A DNA stretch of 64,000 bases from Tubulanus polymorphus (lineage: Eukaryota > Nemertea > Palaeonemertea > Tubulaniformes > Tubulanidae), in NCBI RefSeq assembly GCF_964204645.1, contig NC_134033.1, forward strand, positions 10,388,231 through 10,452,230. Direction: 5' to 3'. Positions 42,586 through 53,126 of the stretch are shown one piece after another. The notes under the pieces are model-generated. The model did no database searches and had not been told where the DNA came from. It saw nothing but the letters and a program-made list of their open reading frames with translations. The number at the start of each line of letters is the position of its first letter. Position 1 is the stretch's first letter. The position numbers and the translations under genes were made by a program.

Positions 42586-42653
42586 TATTTATAACATAAA
42601 AAAATTACCGCTCATCACTAAAAATTAATTTTAATAAAATTTTTCCTAAATAA
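42586..42653. promoter_or_regulatory. Divergent promoter between penton and zinc-ribbon genes
   Basis: 68 bp. Leftward it shows TAATTTTTTTATGTTATAAATAATG; rightward AAAATTTTTCCTAAATAAATG. An internal CGCTCATCAC followed by a TAATTTT block echoes the CACTCATCAC...TAATTTTTTT arrangement of the terminal repeats. Confidence 0.65.
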
Positions 42654-43952
42654 ATGGATGAGAAGATAGCATGCGAAATTTGTGGTGAACTTCTAAGAAA
42701 AAGTAATAAGGCTCGACATATGAAAAAACATGATGAAAATTATAAACCCCCTAAAATAAACTGTCCAAAATGTAATAAATTATTCTTAAGAAATTATGTT
42801 AAAAAACATTCAGAGAAGTGTAGAATTAATGGCGCAACGGCTAATGTTGATAGTAATTCTGCTGAAGTTGAACCTGAAGTTATTTGGAAAAGACCTTTCT
42901 TATTCTATGATAAGGATAATGTAAAAGATCATTTCTGTGAGCCTTGTCAAGTAAAATATAGCCCTGAAAATATAGAAGATTGGGAGAATCATCAATTTCG
43001 TAAAGCACATATAGATAAAATTTCTAATAAATTTGAAACTGAATTCAATGAAAGAAAAAATAATTTATTAGAAAAAATAAAATATGAGAAAACGTTACCA
43101 GATAATAAAGAAACAGTTGAAAAGTTAGAAAAACAATATAATGAATTAACAAGAAAAACATATTATTGTAAATATTGTAAATTGATTATTACAACAAGTA
43201 ATTCAAATCTACATAATAGAACAATAAAACATAAAGAAAACGTAAGAAAATACCAAGAGCTTAATGAAGATCTATTACCAAGAAATTATAAACAAAAATG
43301 CCCACAATGTAGTTATGCGACCTTAAGGCAAGAAGGTACTGTGTTATTTTGTGTTGAATGTGGATGGCAAAAGAATTTATGGGGTGAAGAAAAAACTAGA
43401 GATTTTCTCATAGAACCAAAATTAAATTATCTAGATGAAATTTTTAAAATATTTTCTATAGAAGATCATACACCAGAATATATGCAATGGCTTGAAAAAA
43501 TGAAAATAATAGAAAATAAAAATGGTGAAATAACTAAAAAAGATATTATAAAAACAATTATTCCACCAACATTTAACACAAAACAAAAGAAAATGTATTT
43601 ATATTTATTATTTAACGATTATTATGAAAAACCTAAATTAACAGAAGAAGATATGGATAATATAAAAAAAATATTTAAACAAATATTAATGTATCATTTG
43701 GAAAATAGAATAACAGATTCAATAAATTATGAATTCTTTTTAAATAAGATTGTAAATTATTTAAACCTAGATATTATAATTCCATTTGATGAATTAACAA
43801 ACAAAAAGAAACAAAGAGAGCGAGATGAAATGTGGAACAAGATAGAACTTTATTTAAATGAGAAAAATGGAATGGAAGAAGAACCTGAACAATTAAATGA
43901 AAATGAAGAAGCCAATAGTGATTTCGAGTTTGATGATATAGATCCATTTTAA
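42654..43952 (+). CDS. Zinc-finger/zinc-ribbon protein, VLTF3-like late transcription factor candidate
   Basis: 432 aa. Zinc fingers at about residues 7-26 (CEICGELLRKSNKARHMKKH), 37-56, 95-119 and 172-193. A zinc ribbon C216-x2-C219-x13-C233-x2-C236 (CPQCSYA..LFCVECGW) follows. After it come HTPEYMQWLEKM, a helical region, and a segment around NYEFFLNKIVNYLNLD. That order resembles poxvirus and giant-virus VLTF3 proteins, which activate late promoters. This is inference from pattern. Start in CCTAAATAAATG. It converges on PolB, overlapping its stop codon by a few bases. Confidence 0.65.
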   Translation: MDEKIACEICGELLRKSNKARHMKKHDENYKPPKINCPKCNKLFLRNYVKKHSEKCRINGATANVDSNSAEVEPEVIWKRPFLFYDKDNVKDHFCEPCQVKYSPENIEDWENHQFRKAHIDKISNKFETEFNERKNNLLEKIKYEKTLPDNKETVEKLEKQYNELTRKTYYCKYCKLIITTSNSNLHNRTIKHKENVRKYQELNEDLLPRNYKQKCPQCSYATLRQEGTVLFCVECGWQKNLWGEEKTRDFLIEPKLNYLDEIFKIFSIEDHTPEYMQWLEKMKIIENKNGEITKKDIIKTIIPPTFNTKQKKMYLYLLFNDYYEKPKLTEEDMDNIKKIFKQILMYHLENRITDSINYEFFLNKIVNYLNLDIIIPFDELTNKKKQRERDEMWNKIELYLNEKNGMEEEPEQLNENEEANSDFEFDDIDPF

Positions 43953-46900
43953 TAACCATAAGGTAATGTTTTTATACCATCATCTGAAATATGCCTTTTA
44001 TCATCAAATGGATTTAAACTAGTTTTTTCAACTTCATTAATGTACATCTCATGATCTTCTGATCTTAAACAATTCATCTTGTGTTTCATTACAATTGATT
44101 TATATAAACACTTTATATAATCTTGAAATTCTATATGTTTATCAACCACATGTTTTGTTATTCCTTTTAACTTTTTAGCTTCATGATCTTTTGTTCTGTA
44201 ACTATACATTTTACTTCTTATCCCAACAAATTCAATCATTTCATCACCTCCTAATTCATCTTTAAATTTACCAGGAATCTTTTTATTATCATTGCTAAAT
44301 AGTTCATGATCTTTAGGATAATTGCTAAAATCAAAATGATGTTTTAATGTTTTTAAGTCTTTTGTTATGTCATTTGTCTTGATTTTTAGTATGTAACTGT
44401 CAGTATTTTTTGGATTAATGGGAACCCAGAATTGAATGTTCCATCATCTGTTGATAAATCATAAACATAGTCAGTTGGGTTATATATTTCAAATAAATCT
44501 TTAACTTCTTCTGTTAATTCTTTTTCTACATGCCTTAAATTAAAACAATTTGGTTTAGATTTAATTAATTCTATATTCATATTAAATCCTAATGAACTGC
44601 ATAACACATTTAACCCACTTATTGCACATTTTCCTTTCTGTGCAAAGGTTATCGTTTTATCCTTTATAAATTTTTTAGTACCATCGGCTGCGTAGAACCC
44701 AATGAAGAACCATTTTCTAAGATTATATTCTGAATTTAATATATAATCTGGTACTATTTTTTCTTTAGTTGAAGTATTACTTTTCACTATTGTATGAATA
44801 TAGAATTCATCATTATATTTTATAGCAAAATCTTTAGGATTATTTACAAGTATTCTATAAACCGCGGATGATTTCATAACATCCATGATTCTAAATGTTT
44901 TATGTGAATAAACTTCTTCACAGAATTTCTTAATTCTTTCTAATAATTTTAAGTCTTGATTGCATAAATACCAACAATATTTATTACCCCAAACATATTT
45001 ATACACACCTGCTGAACCATCACCCATGAAAAATCCTTTGATAAAATATTCTTTTTCTTCCAATGTTTCGGGTTCTATATTATAAATATTATCAATTATT
45101 TCATCAAATGACATATGATTCATTCTTGGGAAAAATCTTTTATGTAATAATTCATCTCCAATTTTTATATCAGTTGGTTTTATTTCATCACCATTTCGTT
45201 TAATTAAACTGTGGTCTTCAGTAACATCTACAAATCCTAATTTAGTTCTAACTCTATAGATTTTCTTATTTGTTTTATGTCTAATAATATTCTTTAATTT
45301 TTTCCATCCATTTCTTGTCCAAACATCTATTAAACCATTTATTTGTATTAGTTCTTTTTCACCATATGAAATATAAGATTTATTTTGATTAGGAATTATT
45401 TCTGAAATTCTTCTAATTAATATTTGGTTATTGTATTTTAATAATATTGGGGTGTCAGCTGTTACAGAATCGAAGTATAGAATTTCTATATGTTTTTCCC
45501 CAAACAATGGTTGTAATACATTGTAATAAAAATCATACATTAATAATTTTGATATTTCTAAAACTGTTGAACCAATGAAAATGGGTTTATTAAATTTCAT
45601 TGACGTTCTTTTTAATTTTACTGCTGTTAAATAATCTTCAAATCTTTTATTTCCTAAATGTCTAGGACTTGATTGTAGGTGTCTCAATCGTTCAGAATTA
45701 TTTACTAATTCAATATCATTTCTATTTCTAATATTTTCACATGTTTTACCATAAAAACTATTGTTCATTAATTTGAAGAAATCTTTTTCAAAATCTGTTT
45801 TTGATATGGTTCTCTGTTGAGTATTGAAATCTATATATTTTTCTAACCACTTTGATTGATTAAATTCAATATATCTATGTACTTTCTTTAATTTCATTCC
45901 TTGTTTTAGATAAAATTTTAACATTCTATAATGAACAATATAATTGTATTTATTATTTTGAGTAAGTATTAATTTTTCTGTAAAAACATGATCTTTCGGT
46001 TTTATTTTCTTCTGGTATTCACTTAAATAACTATCATCTACAGTTAAATGTTCTGGGCAATAAGGTAAGTTTCTTGTTTTAAACTTTATGTTATCAGGAT
46101 ATTCTAAATCAACTACAAAGAAATAACCAATTGGTGCTTCATCTTCTAAACTCATAATTGCGCTTTCCCAATTAGTTTTATCATCATTTTCAACTTCTGT
46201 TAATATAAAATTTTTATATGGTTGAGGTTGCATCATTGCCCAACCATATAAATCATTGGCGTCAATATATAATAATTTATATTCATCATTTGCTTTAAAA
46301 TACCTATCTCCCATAACACCACTAATTCCACCTCTAATTGATTTTTCAAATAATAAAACCATATCTGGTTCTTTTAATAAATCTAATTCTACATTTGTAT
46401 ATTTTAAACCACATTGCCAGGTTAAACCAGGACTTGAATAACAATAACAAGGATCAACATTAAAATGATTCAAATTAACTTCTCTAAATTTTTCAAATAT
46501 GTCAGCCAATATCATAACATCTGATTTTAAATATAAATCAACTAATTCGCCATGATTTTTCATCTTAAAATGGTTCCAAATATTTAATGTTCTATTAAAC
46601 ACTTCGTCTTTCACATACTCCTCTTTTAATTTATCATAAAATTGATCTTTTAATAATTCTGTTACATTAAAATCATCATGTGTTTTATAAAATGAATAAG
46701 GAATTGCGCCTTTATATCTCAATAATTTAAAATCTTGTTCATTTGGATAATAATATCGAGTTATAACAAAATCATTATCAACTAAACTTTTTGATAAATT
46801 ATCTAATGAACTTGCTAGAAATCTATAAGAATCTAAAAATCTAATGCAACCAAATTGAAATGAAATATAATTTTCAGATGTTTTAGCTAATAGTTTAAAA

Positions 46901-49011
46901 TCATATTTTCTTACATTTGCTTCATTCATAGCATTATATTCTTCTATTTCTTGATTAATTGCACCCAATTTTCCTGATAATTGTTTTATAAATAGATGGG
47001 TATCATAGCCTGATAAATTATGAAATAATATTGGTACGAAATTAACTTTCTTAGCTTGTAAATTGCAATCTTCATGAGCAGCTCCACGATATTTTGAATT
47101 CAAATGATCATGATCTCTAACTCTTTTATCAAATGAATAAAAACGTTTTTCACAATAACAACAATGAGTTGCATAATTAAAATCAATTTCATCTTCTTTT
47201 GTCATAACTATTCTTTTATTTTTGTTTAATAATTTTGTAAAATCACTTTCTAATTCAATCATTTTATCACAAAAATCATTAACTACATTTTCACCTCTAA
47301 AAGAAATATATTGACTTTCATATAATTCGGGATAATTTGATTTGATGTAAATTCCATAAGCAGCAGCTCTTTGATGAACTTTTTTAATTGTATTTATAAT
47401 TGGCGGGTCTTGTATTGTGTCTTCATTTAATTCATTTCCTTTATCCATTGATTTTAATAATTGCTTTTTGTTATATATTTCTTTTCTATCTTGATCAGTT
47501 AATTCTTTATTCAACGATTCAAAATCCCCATAAATTACAAATGGAACAATATTTTTAAATTTATGATTAGTAAATTTCAATTTATAATCTTTTTCTGTTG
47601 GCATTATTAATTTACAAAAATCTTTATTATCACATAATTCTTTATGTTTTAATAATGTATTCTCAGTCATAAATTTGGATAAACATTTTCTACATAGATA
47701 AATTTTATTATGATGATCACTTTCTGTTCTAAAGAATAAATCAATTTGTTTTAACCACATATAATGTTCATTTTCATCTTTTTTGTAATATAACAAATCT
47801 ATAGCATTTTCATCATCATAATATTCTGTTAAATATAAAGCTTCCAATGTATAATCTTTAATATTTTCACCTTTTGTCTTTGGTAATTGCATTAATTCGA
47901 ATACATTTATTTTTAAATTATTAACTTTTTCTATTTTAGGAATCATTTTTATAGTTACTGGATATTGATCAATTTTATATAATGTTTCATATTTCCGATA
48001 ATCTGTTATTCTACAAACATTTTCCTGTGTTGGATGTAAACAACTAATAATTGACCATAGAAAACATTTATTATCTTCATTTTGAACATTTATTACTGCT
48101 TTTGTTGTAAACGGTAATTTGATATAACTTGATGCTTTCATATCCTTTTCTGTTGTAAAGTTTGAATCATTTTTAAACATTTTATTACTTTTTGATGTTT
48201 TATTCCTTTTTGTATTATAAACATTTAAATCTAAATATATAATTTCATTCAATGTTAAGCCAGAACCCTCAAAATATCTTTCTTCAATATGACGTTTAAA
48301 TTCATTTAATATTTTTTCTAACTTCTCTTTTATTTGTGTTTTTGAAATTATTTCTTCAGAGTGTGTTTGAATATTATAATCCATTTTTTCTTCTGACTTT
48401 ATAAAACTTACTTTCCCAGAGATACTAATTTTTGGATATTCAACATCTGTTATCAAATCTAGTATTTTTTCTATTATTTCATTAAATTTACTATAATCTT
48501 CTATTGTTGTACCTTTAAAAAATCTAAATATAATAGCTGCAGGACCAATTTTACTATGTAATGTTTCTAAGATTTCAATTGTATCTTTTATTTCTAGTGA
48601 ATCAATATAATTTCTAATATTTTCCATGTAAGGTTTATTTGAAATGGATTTAGTTTTTGAAGTTGATTCTTTTACTTGTTGAGGTTTATCATCAAAATAA
48701 TCTATTCCTAAAACATTATTTCTCAAATTTTGATGGTGTTTTTCTGTTTCGAGATGTTTATTATAATTCCTTTTTGTTATAAATTCATCACAAACTTCAC
48801 ATTTTATTTCATCCACATTCATATTTTCTAATCGTTCTTTTCTTTCAATGGAATTTTCTGGAGTTTCAAAATCTATAACATTTTTTATATGATTTGAAGA
48901 TTTTTCATGTTTAGATTTATTAGATTTATCGATGTATTTTTTACAATATTGACAATAATATTGATTTTTATTGATATTATTGTTTTCTAGTTGGTGTTCA
49001 TTCTCCCCCAT
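43949..49011 (-). CDS. Protein-primed DNA polymerase B with intein, one frame break
   Basis: Replicates the element. From the N-terminus: C2H2-like fingers (YCQYCKKYIDKSNKSKHEKSSNH; CEVCDEFITKRNYNKHLETEKH), a conserved CFLWSIISCLHP region, another finger near 440, and an RDHDHLNSKYRGAAHEDCN zinc motif. Exonuclease motifs YGDFES, NLSGYD and YLKSD follow. Polymerase motif A is YIDANDLYGW (about residue 916) and motif B NNSFYGKT (about 1082). Motif C is interrupted by an intein after YFD (residue 1181). The frame is lost at 44425-44427, near the intein end, by an apparent one-base loss. Downstream, the next frame resumes with TDS and stays open to 43949. About 1330 aa without the intein. Start codon is in the right terminal repeat. 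Confidence 0.93.
44405..45468 (-). other. Intein with LAGLIDADG homing endonuclease in PolB motif C
   Basis: About 355 residues from a Ser (SVTADTPILLK, block A) to an Asn before Thr. Block B is GFVDVTEDHSLI (TxxH). Two endonuclease motifs are FIKGFFMGDGSAG and WFFIGFYAADGTKK. Block F is YVYDLSTDDGTFNSG. The insertion splits YFD from TDS, the catalytic metal-binding motif. The same site hosts inteins in archaeal PolB and in giant-virus PolB (established knowledge). The one-base loss falls a few codons before its end, so precise splicing is impossible as read. Confidence 0.9.
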
Positions 49012-49126
49012 TTATTAGGAAAAAAAATTACTTGTGGTGATGAGTGTTAGGAAAAAAATTACTTGTGGTGATGAGTGGTGTCTCGTACTTCGTACTCTGA
49101 TCTGAAAGCCTACTTTCCCAATTACT
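49007..49126 (-). repeat. Polinton right terminal inverted repeat
   Basis: Exact complement of 32682-32801, ending CCCAATTACT. It includes the PolB start codon and upstream tandem promoter-like units. Confidence 0.97.
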
Positions 49127-49132
49127 CAAATT
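49127..49132. other. Polinton target-site duplication, right copy
   Basis: CAAATT, identical to 32676-32681. Confidence 0.95.
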
Positions 49133-49537
49133 ATAGGCAAAATAGTGCCCGTATATCACAGGAATAATGCCCCGTCGGTGATCCTGTACCCAAAAACTGA
49201 CCTGATCAGAATCAAGATGGCTGAATGCCGAAATCAGCAATTTTGCACATTTTTTAAAAATTTGCTTTCCAAGCATCCAGCCGCGTACGTACCGTATGTA
49301 ACTTGTTAGTATAATATATACTGCATACATACATGACAAAATAAATATTGTATTTAAATTATTGTAGCGATAAAATTAGTTGCAAGATTTACATATTTAT
49401 ACATTTATTGACAATGAAACAGTATATAATGTAATTATCCGAGTTTTGTCAACGGTTATGACCGCGTATTTCATAATCGTTCAAAATCTATATTTCGAAT
49501 CGTTTGGTCAAGTTTGATTTTAATTTACCGGTGAACA
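49133..49537. other. Upstream region of the TSP1 gene; nothing else recognised
   Basis: Presumed promoter and 5' UTR of the following gene. AT-rich, without a confident TATA box. The 103-codon frame on the minus strand spans the insertion boundary and is not a gene. Confidence 0.4.
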
Positions 49538-52500
49538 ATGCGGTTATTCGAATCAATCATCGCGTGGTGTCTGGTGGTAACACCAGTGATTGCAATTCCT
49601 TACACATCACATCACATCACTAAATATCACGTATATACAAACACCACGCAGACTGGACACTTAACAGACGTAGTCCACCTCTACAGCGCCATGGAGATTT
49701 TATATTTCAGTACAAATTTGTTACTTTTCTTTGCGTTAGTTTTCGTATCAACGAAAATCGTTTCGGCGCAGTTCCCATTAGGTAAGTGGCGATCGCACGG
49801 AGACTATTTGGCCCGGGCTTAATTGGCACAGAGAGGGCTCGAGCCAAATTTGGCCCGTGTCACTCACTCGATACTAAACAATGCTCAAGCAAAGCGAAGT
49901 GAGTCAATTCCGGAACCTGTTGCAATTCAAACGCAATCATCTTGTCCAGTGCTAAAATTTGGAAATGATTCACTTCGCTTTGTTCGAGCATTTTTTAGTA
50001 TCGATAATTGAGCGATTTGCGTGTGAGCGCGCTCTCTGTTTAGGCACGGGTCAAATCGGGCCTGATCGGTGCCAATTCGGCCCCGGCAGAGTCCCTTTTA
50101 TATTATTACATTAACTAACAATCCAATTACGATAATGATCAAAATAACAATACGATAATGTCACATCCCCGAAATTTTAGCTAAATTTTTGCTAAATTCT
50201 TTACCACGTACCAGTTTTGAACTTCAACTTTTGATTCTTAATGAGTTATGTTGATGTTGTATTTAATGTTTAACAGTTCCAGAGTTAGACAGAGCATCAA
50301 CATTAGAAAATTGCCCATCTTCAATCCTGTCCTGGTTTTACGCCAAAAAGGGTTACGCGATTCATCTACCGAGAAATTCCAACAGTTGTAATTCAACAGA
50401 TGATCAGACACCAAACAACCCCATCAGGCCCATTTGTAACAATCTTTAACCTGCTGTAACAAACTTTTTGACACACCTACTGCTAACCCCATACGCGTTA
50501 GGTAATCTTTCAACAGCCCCTGTTACAAAAATATACTAGAGTTATACCCGTGGAAACCACGGGTGATTTCCTTTGGCCCAGAATTTCAAACTGTTCATTA
50601 TATTGGCAACGGAATTTATTCAGGCCATTTAAAAATCTAATGTGTCCATGCCCGTGGAGACCGCATGAGCTATGGTGACCTGTGCGATGTAAACCGGGAA
50701 CTATCCGGGGTGAACAAAATATGTGCGCAGCTACGCGGGACTCGAACTCTTGGGCCATTGCGACTGCACAATGGAGTTGCTCTGTAAAATCGTTTTGATG
50801 CAGTGAGAGTCTATGATTAGAATTCCTGCGAAAATTGTGTCTGCCTCCGTCCGGGGACATTATATATGGTCTCGAAACGAGAAGAAAAACTAAATACATA
50901 TAATACGTAATACAATGATTGACTACCACACACAAAATTTCAAAGACAAATTCTTCTCCACGTCGACACTATTTGGTACATAGCTTCGTATCAATATACA
51001 GATAATCATTGCGCAGTCCAAGACTTAAATTCGTATGCGTTTGTTCAGGTTTGTATGGTGAGTGGTCGGAATGGAGTAGTTGTAGTGTAGACTGCGGACT
51101 CGGAAAAAAAGAACGAACGTGTAACGATGAAGAGGGTCGACCGTGTGAAGAGGGCGGACAACCACGTGAAAAAGCTACAGATTACTGTTTTGAAATGTGT
51201 GAAGGAGGCAAGTCTTTTAGAGCTAGTGACGCTGGGGTACCAGGGTCGGGTTACCACGCCTTCAATTTCCATATTTCATATTAGAGTCAACCTTTCTCAT
51301 TACGTAGTTTATCAATTTTAAGTAAAATCTGTACGATAAATTGATCGAGAAGGCCAATCTCAAATCTATCTGATGACTCGTTTGATGATTTTTGGATTGG
51401 CAGCCTAAAGCCGCGATCACACGGAGACGATTTGGCCCGGGCCAAATTTGGCCCATGCCTAATTAGAATACGAGTTAACAATTAAACCACTCACTCGATC
51501 CTTAGTGCCAAAACAGCGTGCCAATTCAGATGCGTTTATACCGCACGACGTTTGCTCTGAAGATACCGCGCATTTCATTGGCTAGATAGACTGGTGGGCG
51601 CTGAACGTTAACCTGTCCACCCAAGAAATCGTGGGCGATTATAATAGAACAATGAAGGGTTTGCGGCCAGGGTTTGTATTGGCGTGAGCTCGTCGGTAAT
51701 CAAACCTTGGCAAACGAGGATGTACTGCTATAGAACACTGTAGCAAGGCAAATTTCATCCAGTTTTTAACTGCTAATTCATTCCGAAAACTTAAATCTGT
51801 TGGAAGATAATAAGATAAAAACCCACTACGTACAAATTAAGAGTATATCAAAATCGAGAATCTATTCATTCAAAAAAGACATGACGTTTCGATCTCACCC
51901 TAAAGATTAACGTCAGGTGTGAGATTATGGAGCTAGAATACTCCGAGGCGACGATACTGAGTAAAATATAGCTAACCCATCAACGATGTTCTATTTTTTT
52001 AATATATCAAAGTATTTTGTTAACACGTGCGTGTTCTTGATTATCTGTCATTTAAGTGTAGTACACACACTTATAAAGAAGAATAAACAATACGGTATAT
52101 TTTTCTCTGCTGATGACAATATATATTCAATATATATCAACCCACCATCCACCAATGATCCTCCCAACTACGATGACTATACTTCACTAACTTTCCTTCA
52201 CTTTACTCTATTTGATAAACTTTTGGTCTTAGTACAAAGACAATTTGAGTGATTTATACGGTACATAGAAATAAATACATTATACGACGTAGAGTAGGTA
52301 GATACCTATTTAAATATTAATTTATATGCGAGCTATTTTTAGGGAATCAAGTGAAAATCCCGATAATTCTACCAATGAAAATACACAGTTTGCGAAGTTC
52401 GGTTCTGCCTTTGGTTTGCATTAATGATTTATGTTTGAAAAGGTTGGGGTTCGTATAAGATCTTCCGTCCAGATATAATACCCTACTATCATTTGAATGT

Positions 52501-53093
52501 GTACAGTTGCAGGCGCGGATCTGATTTTTTCCAGGAGGGGTTCATAAAGAATGTTAATATTAAACAACCGACTAAAATATCTGATAGGGGCAATATAGGG
52601 GCATATTGTTTGGCATATAAGATGGTATGGTACCGATTATGTAATACTGTTCACCCGCTTTGTCTTGACTACATTAATTCAAGAAAACGATTGAAAACAA
52701 ACTTTTTGGTAGCTGAGCTGGGGGGGGGGGGTTACGACCCCTAAAACCTTCGCTCTGGATCCGCGCCTGAGTAAAAAGGGTAGCGAAATTCGTCCCCAAT
52801 CCCATTTTTACACAATTGACATGTTCTTTCAGCACTGTATTTATTTCAACCCGTTCGAGCCGTCATTTATTTTGTGTATATGTATTTCAATTTTCTCAGA
52901 TCACAAGATCTATTGCGATGGTTTTATCAGCAACAATTGGAATTTTTACGGCGAACTAGCGGCATACACTGGGTCACGTGAACCTGCCAGACTTTGCGGT
53001 TGGGTGTCGTATGAAACTGGTGAAGCGGTTTATTTAGAATTTCCACCGGAAGGACCGGACAGTATCATCAGACAACCACGAAGAGATGACTGA
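49538..53093 (+). CDS. Thrombospondin type-1 domain protein, 3 coding exons (198 aa)
   Basis: Exons 49538-49781, 51049-51207 and 52900-53093; phases agree at both junctions. Exon 1 encodes a signal peptide (about residues 1-19, VVTPVIA cleavage-like end) and a hydrophobic segment near 53-75. Exon 2 is one TSP1 repeat (WSEWSSCSVDCGLGKKERTC, with Cys pattern to CFEMC), a secreted or extracellular adhesion module. Exon 3 ends the protein with GFISNNWNFYGELAAYTG and RLCGWVSYETGEAVYLEFPPEG, a segment I do not recognise. Intron 2 needs a GC donor (GAG|GCAAGT), which the reading phase supports. AATAAA lies at about 53121. Additional exons in the long introns cannot be excluded. Confidence 0.8.
49788..50095. 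repeat. Foldback MITE in TSP1 intron 1
   Basis: Inverted halves: CGATACTAAACAATGCTCAAGCAAAGCGAAGTGA pairs (in part) with TCACTTCGCTTTGTTCGAGCATTTTTTAGTATCGA, and the outer ends carry GGCCCGGGC / GGGCC words. It begins only about 6 bp after the exon 1 donor. A related end lies at 51405-51540. Confidence 0.75.
50725..50790 (-). repeat. tRNA-like SINE remnant
   Basis: On the minus strand, AAGAGTTCGAGTCCCGCG (B-box-like) is preceded by CAGTCGCAATGGCCC. It lies in TSP1 intron 1. Confidence 0.5.
51405..51540. repeat. Partial copy of the GGCCCGGGCC MITE
   Basis: GCGATCACACGGAGACGATTTGGCCCGGGCC matches, in pieces, 49788-49830, and CACTCACTCGATCC follows as in the first copy. Confidence 0.65.
51595..51727 (-). 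repeat. Dispersed repeat (inverted copy of 30.66-30.80 kb)
   Basis: About 130 bp aligned by eye with 30655-30800 in inverse orientation. Confidence 0.6.
51800..51937. repeat. Dispersed repeat, copy 2 (related to 2.91-3.06 kb)
   Basis: Shares GATAATAAGAtAAAAACCCACTA and GACGTTTCGATCTCACCC..CGTCAGGTGTG in the same order as 2909-3056. Confidence 0.6.
52510..52769. repeat. hAT-like MITE with CAGGCGCGGATC ends
   Basis: Starts CAGGCGCGGATCTG and ends GGATCCGCGCCTG. A run of ten G occurs at about 52721-52732. No clear 8-bp duplication. Confidence 0.65.
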
Positions 53094-53126
53094 TTATTGT
53101 TTGCCAATTTCCTCGCCAAAAATAAA

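Larger units (their letters stand above)
32682..49126. mobile_element. Complete Polinton/Maverick, 16,445 bp
   Basis: AG...CT termini, 120-bp perfect terminal inverted repeats and a 6-bp target duplication define exact ends. The element is visibly more A+T-rich than its flanks. It carries about 16 tightly packed, intronless genes. They include PolB, integrase, packaging ATPase and predicted major and minor capsid proteins, i.e. the set that defines Polintons as integrated viruses. Gene order from the left: one gene (+), thirteen (-), one (+), PolB (-). The identical repeats and intact duplication imply recent insertion. Two frame breaks are visible (44.43 kb, 38.33 kb). No adenovirus-type protease was recognised. 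Confidence 0.98.

Noticed and set aside
43949-44239. A separate 96-codon gene downstream of PolB
   Set aside because: Its frame stays open far upstream of the apparent Met and directly continues the polymerase after motif C; it is the PolB C-terminus beyond the frame break.
32682-49126. Contaminating free virus or bacterial sequence
   Set aside because: Exact 6-bp target duplication and host repeats on both sides show chromosomal integration.
49028-49339. 103-codon minus-strand frame across the right Polinton border
   Set aside because: Half lies in the terminal repeat, half in host DNA; created by the insertion.
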